From contig NC_091023.1 in NCBI RefSeq assembly GCF_041296385.1, forward strand, positions 3,658,924 to 3,722,923: a stretch of DNA of 64,000 nucleotides. Reading direction: 5' to 3'. Of the stretch, positions 59,701-64,000 are shown piece by piece. This DNA comes from Aphelocoma coerulescens. Taxonomy: Eukaryota > Chordata > Aves > Passeriformes > Corvidae. The notes below the pieces were generated by a model. It saw nothing but the letters and a program-made list of their open reading frames with translations. It made no database searches and had not been told where the DNA came from. Each line of letters opens with the position of its first letter. The stretch's first letter is position 1. Position numbers and translations under genes: made by a program.

Positions 59701-62700
59701 GTTAGGTGAGGATCTTCTCCAAAGCCCTTACAGACTCCAGGACAGCATGAAAATTTTATGCTCTAGACACTGTGATGTGGCCAAAATTGTAACTTGCCTA
59801 CTTCTGAAACCATGTGTAACCTTAGTGGTAGGGATTGATGGAGTAGGCCTGACTGACAGCATCGACCTGGCTTGTGTCTTGGAAAATTCTTACTGATTTC
59901 CTTGCCTTGTGTCTCAAGGTTCACATCGAATTCACTGAAGGAGAAGACAAAATCACTTTGGAAGGACCTACAGAAGATGTGAATGTGGCTCAGGAACAGA
60001 TTGAAGTCATGGTCAAGGATCTGGTAAGTTGGTGGTACTAGTTCTGGTATATAAGAGGAAAGTGGGGAAAGGTGGGGCAACAGAGCAGAGATAAAGTGTA
60101 GCTCCCATCTGTGGGTGTTTTCACAGGCTTAACAGAACTTGCAGAAGGCAAGTTGTGTGACAGATGAACAAAAACCTTGGTTATGAAGCTTTTCTTAAAA
60201 AATCACCAGCACATCTTAAGTCTTTTGATGCAGGGAAGGAAAGATTCTCTTTCAGTCACAGCTGGAGAGGCATTTAAGTCCCTTTAAATGTTTCACAAGC
60301 ATGGTGCTCTCAGCTCAAAGCAGAGGAGTGTTCTGCTCTGCTCACTAGCAGGAGGAGTGCTTGTAGCTCTCAGCTGGAGTTAGTGCCTGCACTGGCAGTG
60401 GGCACAGGCAGCAGCAGAGGGGGCCTGCCTTGCCTAGCCCTGTACAATTCTTTATAGATCAACCGGATGGATTATGCAGAAATCAACGTTGACCACAAAT
60501 TCCACCGACACCTCATTGGCAAGAACGGAGCTAACAGTAAGTGGAGTGCCTTTCTTATCCTTCCTGTGCCCAGACTCTCTGAGTAGTCAATCATATCATG
60601 GCTCTGCTGCTCAACCAGGGTGCTGCTTCCATTACATTGCCTCTGCCCTTCTGGAGTGAAGCTGGCACAAGGATATAAATGGGCAGTGTGGCCTTGCGAT
60701 GGCTTTAATGTATTGGAAATGTCAGGGAAAACTGAACAGATTACTTTGCCATGTCCTGGCAGAATTTCTGTATGTTGGGGCGGTTGGAGAGTTGTCTTTT
60801 ATCTTTTTTTCAAGTTGGCCTATGTGAATTTCATTTTAGAACTCAGGTGGGGGTGGTAGAAATCTGCATGGTGAGTTTCTCCCCAAAAAAGAATTTAGGA
60901 TTAGAAATGAATAAGTATCTTCTAGTCTAAATATGGTGCTGTTTGGGGAAGAAACAGATGCCTCACTCTGGCAAGTGAGCTATTGGCTCTAGATGCCATT
61001 GTATTTAATTGTACAGATTCCTGTGTAGCACAGATCTGCTCTTGCTGAACCCCAGGGTGAAGAGGCACTTTCCTCTGATTCAACTCCACCCCTCTGGCCT
61101 TTCCTCAGAGGCTGATGTACTTCTTAAACAGCCTCTAGTCAAGGTGTCTTTGCTTCCAAATCTTGGCCTAGCAGAGTGTGTCACCACAGCCCTTTCCCTG
61201 CAGTTAACAGGATTAAGGACCTCTACAAGGTGTCTGTGCGCATTCCCCCGGACAATGAGAAGAGCAACCTGATCAGAATTGAAGGAGACCCACAGGGGGT
61301 CCAACAGGCCAAGAAAGAGCTGCTGGAACTCGCTTCCCGTATGGTTAGTGGGATGTGATGCCTGGGAGGCCACAGGGTTTGAGCTCTTGTGTTCCCTAGT
61401 AACCTTCTGGTGGAGGTGTGTGCCCCTTGCCCACTGAGCACTTGGATCTCATGACAAGTGCAAGTTCCTTTATTCCCTTGGATCCCCTTCTCAGTCAACC
61501 TAGAGTGACTTATGTCTGGAGGAAAAGCACTGATGACAAGGAAGCTGTTGTTACCAGCAAACTGGTAATTACAAGTACGTGTCTCTCCTGCTGAACACTC
61601 CGTGTAAACTCTGTTCTCCACAGGAAAATGAACGCACCAAGGACCTAATCATTGAGCAGAAATTCCACCGGACCATCATTGGGCAGAAGGGCGAGCGGAT
61701 CCGGGAAATCCGGGAGAAGTTCCCAGAGGTAAGGCTTTCTAGGAGATGAGGAATTCAGAGGGCATATTTCCTACATTGGTAATAGACATATGGTCACTAA
61801 AGTCATAAATGTGTTGTCCCTGTAAGTGTGAGAAATACCTAACTGATATGTGTCTGCTCATACATCTAATGTGTATGAGAAGATGGTTCTTCTGGCCAGA
61901 GACTGCTGATGTGGTTACCTGCTTCTGAATGGCAAAGGGGATGTGCAGGATCCCTCTAACCTTTGCACATGTCTGACATGATAATTCTTGCATTTGTTTG
62001 AGTTGACTCTGACCATTTCCTGCAGGTTATCATCAACTTCCCAGACCCTGCACACAAGAGTGACATTGTCCAACTCAGAGGTCCCAAAAACGAGGTGGAG
62101 AAGTGCACCAAGTACATGCAAAAGATGGTGGCAGACCTGGTAAGGGAGACTTCTATCTGCTGTTTTCTCTGTTCCATGCCTGGATAACCCTGGAATAGAG
62201 CAGACCTGTAGTGGCTAGGGCTGACACACCTCAAGATGAGGAAACTGTGGACATTGTTCTACCTATATGGGGGCAGGCAGGTAATACCTGTTATTTAAGG
62301 GCTATAGGAGAAAGTGCATATCTTTGCTTATTCTTGGAAGTGTCCCATATAGAGAATTCCTTGGGTCTAAACCTGTTGTCAAAAGCTTGTTTATAGAGTT
62401 CCTGGGATGGGGCCTCACTTGCCAGGATGGTGTAATCTTTAATTCTCCCTTTCTCTCTTAGGTTGAAAACAGCTTTTCTATTTCTGTTCCCATCTTCAAA
62501 CAATTCCACAAGAACATCATAGGGAAAGGAGGTGCCAACATCAAGAAGGTGAGATCTCTTTCCTGTCTTCACTGCTCATTATGGTGACTGCCTGCAGCAA
62601 AATCTCATTCTCTGGTCTCCCCTGCTCATTGGTAATGTAAAATAAAACCTCCAAGGCCTTTTTTTCTGATACAGGACACCTCTCAAATGATTTTGCTGGG

Positions 62701-64000
62701 ATTTTTTTTTTTTTTTGTGGCAGATCCGTGAAGAAAGCAACACCAAAATAGATCTCCCAGCTGAGAACAGCAACTCAGAGACAATTGTTATCACGGGCAA
62801 AAGAGCAAACTGTGAGGCTGCTCGCCACAGGATTTTGGCTATCCAAAAGGAACTGGTAAGTGAAACAACTGGCCTGTGGTGGATTAGGGACTTGAAAACA
62901 TAAATATAGGAGTTATAGGAGATATAAATATAGAAGCACTTGTAGTGGGGCGTGGCAGGAGGGAGACAAATGTGGATGTCAGTCTGTTCTTGACTCTTCA
63001 GCTGAAGTTTGTGGCTGCTCATGTGTTAGGAGTGGCCAGTCTCAATTCCCTCTGGTCAGGCATTTCTGACACTCAGCTCTGCAAAGCTCCTGGCAATGTG
63101 GGAGTTAGAGGGCAAGCAGAGTCTGTGCAAACACATTGCTACAGCTTGACTAACACCCCGTACTGTCCTCACTTAGGCCAACATCACAGAAGTGGAGGTC
63201 TCTATTCCTTCCAAACTCCACAATTCCCTCATTGGCGCCAAAGGCCGCTTCATCCGCTCCATCATGGAGGAGTGTGGTGGAGTCCACATCCACTTCCCCA
63301 CAGAGGGCTCTGGCAGTGACACTGTGACCATCAGGGGCCCAGCCCAGGATGTGGAGAAAGCCAAGAAACAGCTGCTACATCTGGCAGAGGAGAAGGTGAG
63401 CCTTGTCCTACAGGGGAAGGAGCAGGTTGGTTTGGCCAGCTGTTTCTTTTTGGGGGTTGAAGTGATTCCCTCTGTCTGCGTGGAAGCCTTTGGCATCAGT
63501 CAAACAAATCCTCTTTTGAGGATTTGAGTACAGTTTGGATGATTAAAAGAAAGCTATACTTCTATCCTTGTGACAATGAGTTCTTCACTCATGGGTAGTA
63601 GAACTGTCTGTAATGCATCTCTGCCCAGGCTGATGACATACTGAGAGTTAAGGCTCCCTGCATCTGTGGTTTGAATGCTCTTGGGTATCCACACTTCTCT
63701 GAAACAGTTTACTCTGCAGAGCTCCTTTTTTCTTAATCTCTGAATTTTGGCTCCAGTCATCCATTTCACTGCATACATTCAGATTTGAGAGCTTTTGGTT
63801 ACAAGACCTTGCTCTGAGTTGTGGCTGGCTGACTGACTGGTCATTTTAATAGCAATCTTTCTAGGGTCAGCATGTGAACATGTTCTCCCTGGGAACTGGT
63901 TGGTTGCCTGGGGCCTGGCTTGCAGTAGTCAGTTAGCAAATGATTGTGTTGCCTTTTGTGCTGTTCAGACCCTTCTCCTAGGGAAGTCTCTGCTAATCCT
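53701..64000 (+). CDS. HDLBP: Vigilin (HDL-binding protein), N-terminal 722 codons over 15 exons; continues past the right edge
   Basis: Joined exons give an uninterrupted 722-codon frame that matches vigilin throughout, about 57% of the 1268-residue human protein. Vigilin carries 14 KH domains, binds CU-rich coding-region mRNA and tRNA, sits in the cytosol and on the ER surface, and supports translation of ER-targeted mRNAs. Present here are the N-terminal region (1-149) and KH1-KH8. GxxG loops: GKNG (KH1), degenerate GPYN (KH2), GPKG (KH3), GKKG (KH4), GKNG (KH5), GQKG (KH6), GKGG (KH7) and GAKG (KH8). The start ATG at 53701 gives MSSVAVLTQESFAEHRSG, the expected vigilin N-terminus. The last exon in the window ends at 63395 in phase 0; the rest is intron. 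No breaks are seen. Confidence 0.97.
54709..54863 (+). CDS. HDLBP: HDLBP coding exon 2
   Basis: 155 nt, acceptor TTTACTCTAG, donor GTTGGTGGG. It encodes residues 26-77, including the conserved DPPTYKEAFPPLPEK-type stretch (here NDPPTYKEAFPPLPEK) and IRPIKASVITQ. The exon ends in phase 0. Confidence 0.96.
55339..55554 (+). CDS. HDLBP: HDLBP coding exon 3
   Basis: 216 nt, phase 0 at both ends, acceptor GGCTGAGCAG. It encodes residues 78-149 (VFHVPLEERKYKDMNQFGEG through IVARLQTQ). It has KH-like spacing but no GxxG loop, and is usually not counted among the 14 KH domains. Confidence 0.97.
57179..57385 (+). CDS. HDLBP: HDLBP coding exon 4 (KH1)
   Basis: 207 nt, phase 0/0, acceptor TTGTGTTGCAG. 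It encodes residues 150-218 with the KH loop in FVIGKNGEKLQ. The whole domain sits in one exon. Confidence 0.97.
57845..58060 (+). CDS. HDLBP: HDLBP coding exon 5 (KH2, degenerate loop)
   Basis: 216 nt, phase 0/0, acceptor GGATACTTTTAG. It encodes residues 219-290. The GxxG loop is replaced by GPYN in FIAGPYNKLV, as in other vertebrate vigilins, so this domain probably lacks the usual nucleic-acid backbone contact. Confidence 0.97.
58876..59082 (+). CDS. HDLBP: HDLBP coding exon 6 (KH3)
   Basis: 207 nt, phase 0/0, acceptor CTGCTCCTACAG. It encodes residues 291-359, starting KKKTTTIAVEVKK and with the loop in YVIGPKGNSLQ. Donor GTACTGACT. Confidence 0.97.
59287..59394 (+). CDS. HDLBP: HDLBP coding exon 7 (KH4, first half)
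   Basis: 108 nt, phase 0/0, acceptor TGTCTCTCAG. It encodes residues 360-395 with the loop in FIIGKKGQNLAKI. The intron falls 15 residues after the first Gly of the loop. Confidence 0.97.
59919..60023 (+). CDS. HDLBP: HDLBP coding exon 8 (KH4, second half)
   Basis: 105 nt, phase 0/0. It encodes residues 396-430 (VHIEFTEGEDKITLEGPTED and onward to VMVKDL). Acceptor GTGTCTCAAG, donor GTAAGTTGG. Confidence 0.97.
60458..60536 (+). CDS. HDLBP: HDLBP coding exon 9 (KH5, first part)
   Basis: 79 nt, acceptor TTCTTTATAG, donor GTAAGTGGA. It encodes INRMDYAEINVDHKFHRHLI followed by GKNGAN, then splits an Ile codon (phase 1). Confidence 0.96.
61204..61343 (+). CDS. HDLBP: HDLBP coding exon 10 (KH5, second part)
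   Basis: 140 nt, acceptor TTTCCCTGCAG, donor GTTAGTGGG. It completes the split Ile and encodes NRIKDLYKVSVRIPPDNEKS and onward to LLELASRM, ending in phase 0. Confidence 0.96.
61624..61728 (+). CDS. HDLBP: HDLBP coding exon 11 (KH6, first half)
   Basis: 105 nt, phase 0/0, acceptor TGTTCTCCACAG. It encodes ENERTKDLIIEQKFHRTIIG and then QKGERIREIREKFPE. The intron falls 15 residues after the first loop Gly, as in KH4. Confidence 0.97.
62026..62139 (+). CDS. HDLBP: HDLBP coding exon 12 (KH6, second half)
   Basis: 114 nt, phase 0/0, acceptor CATTTCCTGCAG, donor GTAAGGGAG. It encodes VIINFPDPAHKSDIVQLRGP and then KNEVEKCTKYMQKMVADL. Confidence 0.97.
62462..62548 (+). CDS. HDLBP: HDLBP coding exon 13 (KH7, first part)
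   Basis: 87 nt, phase 0/0, acceptor TTTCTCTCTTAG, donor GTGAGATCT. It encodes VENSFSISVPIFKQFHKNII followed by GKGGANIKK. Confidence 0.97.
62724..62855 (+). CDS. HDLBP: HDLBP coding exon 14 (KH7, second part)
   Basis: 132 nt, phase 0/0, preceded by a long T-run and GTGGCAG. It encodes IREESNTKIDLPAENSNSET and onward to ILAIQKEL. Donor GTAAGTGAA. Confidence 0.97.
63177..63395 (+). CDS. HDLBP: HDLBP coding exon 15 (KH8), last exon in the window
   Basis: 219 nt, phase 0/0, acceptor CCTCACTTAG, donor GTGAGCCTT. It encodes residues 650-722 with the loop in SLIGAKGRFIRS, ending LLHLAEEK. The whole domain is in one exon. The remaining sequence to 64000 is intron with no further exon seen. Confidence 0.97.

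Noticed and set aside
61532..61592. Possible C/D-box snoRNA in an HDLBP intron (TGATGA-type box and a later CTGA)
   Set aside because: No terminal stem, no internal boxes with proper spacing and no guide match could be seen; such short boxes occur by chance.

Overview
This is a stretch of a bird nuclear genome. Several things point there: intron-rich vertebrate genes with GT/AG junctions, CpG-island promoters, many CR1 LINE fragments with the typical avian 3' end, no primate or rodent SINEs, and a decayed retroviral insertion. The species cannot be named from the sequence alone. The gene order matches the conserved vertebrate block FARP2 - SEPTIN2 - HDLBP (human 2q37). Exon joins were read by eye from the six frames and checked by phase and by similarity to the known families. 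The septin joins give 362 codons plus a stop, against 361 residues in human. The vigilin joins give 722 codons, all in frame, before the right edge.

Layout. (1) 1-2.76 kb: a CpG island at about 1.96-2.76 kb carries a minus-strand splice donor. By synteny it is the FARP2 promoter and first non-coding exon, with FARP2 intron 1 running off the left edge. (2) 2.8-13.1 kb: intergenic, with a CR1 copy, microsatellites and an LTR-like relic; no gene was seen. (3) 13.1-34.6 kb, minus strand: the whole SEPTIN2 gene, with a non-coding first exon in a CpG island, eleven coding exons and a probable long 3' UTR. Its introns hold CR1 fragments, a perfect 16-bp inverted repeat and a broken endogenous retrovirus of about 2 kb. 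(4) 34.0-35.4 kb: a CpG island that looks bidirectional, with SEPTIN2 leaving leftwards and a probable upstream HDLBP first exon leaving rightwards. (5) 35.4-48.2 kb: no coding exon found; CR1 fragments and possibly an HDLBP 5' intron. (6) 48.2-50.3 kb: a second large CpG island with a TATA box and a consensus splice donor, probably an alternative HDLBP promoter. (7) 53.05-64 kb, plus strand: HDLBP (vigilin), one 5' UTR exon and the first fifteen coding exons. These encode the N-terminus and KH domains 1-8; the remaining KH domains lie beyond the right edge.

The two main genes are broadly expressed housekeeping genes. Septin-2 is a GTP-binding filament subunit of the cytoskeleton. Vigilin is a multi-KH RNA-binding protein linked to ER-bound mRNAs and translation. 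No new multi-gene system was found. The points most worth a second look are the promoter architecture between SEPTIN2 and HDLBP (an ERSE-like element and AP-1 sites), the repeating intron pattern inside the KH domains, a probable 3' UTR intron in SEPTIN2, and the internally deleted retrovirus in an intron.
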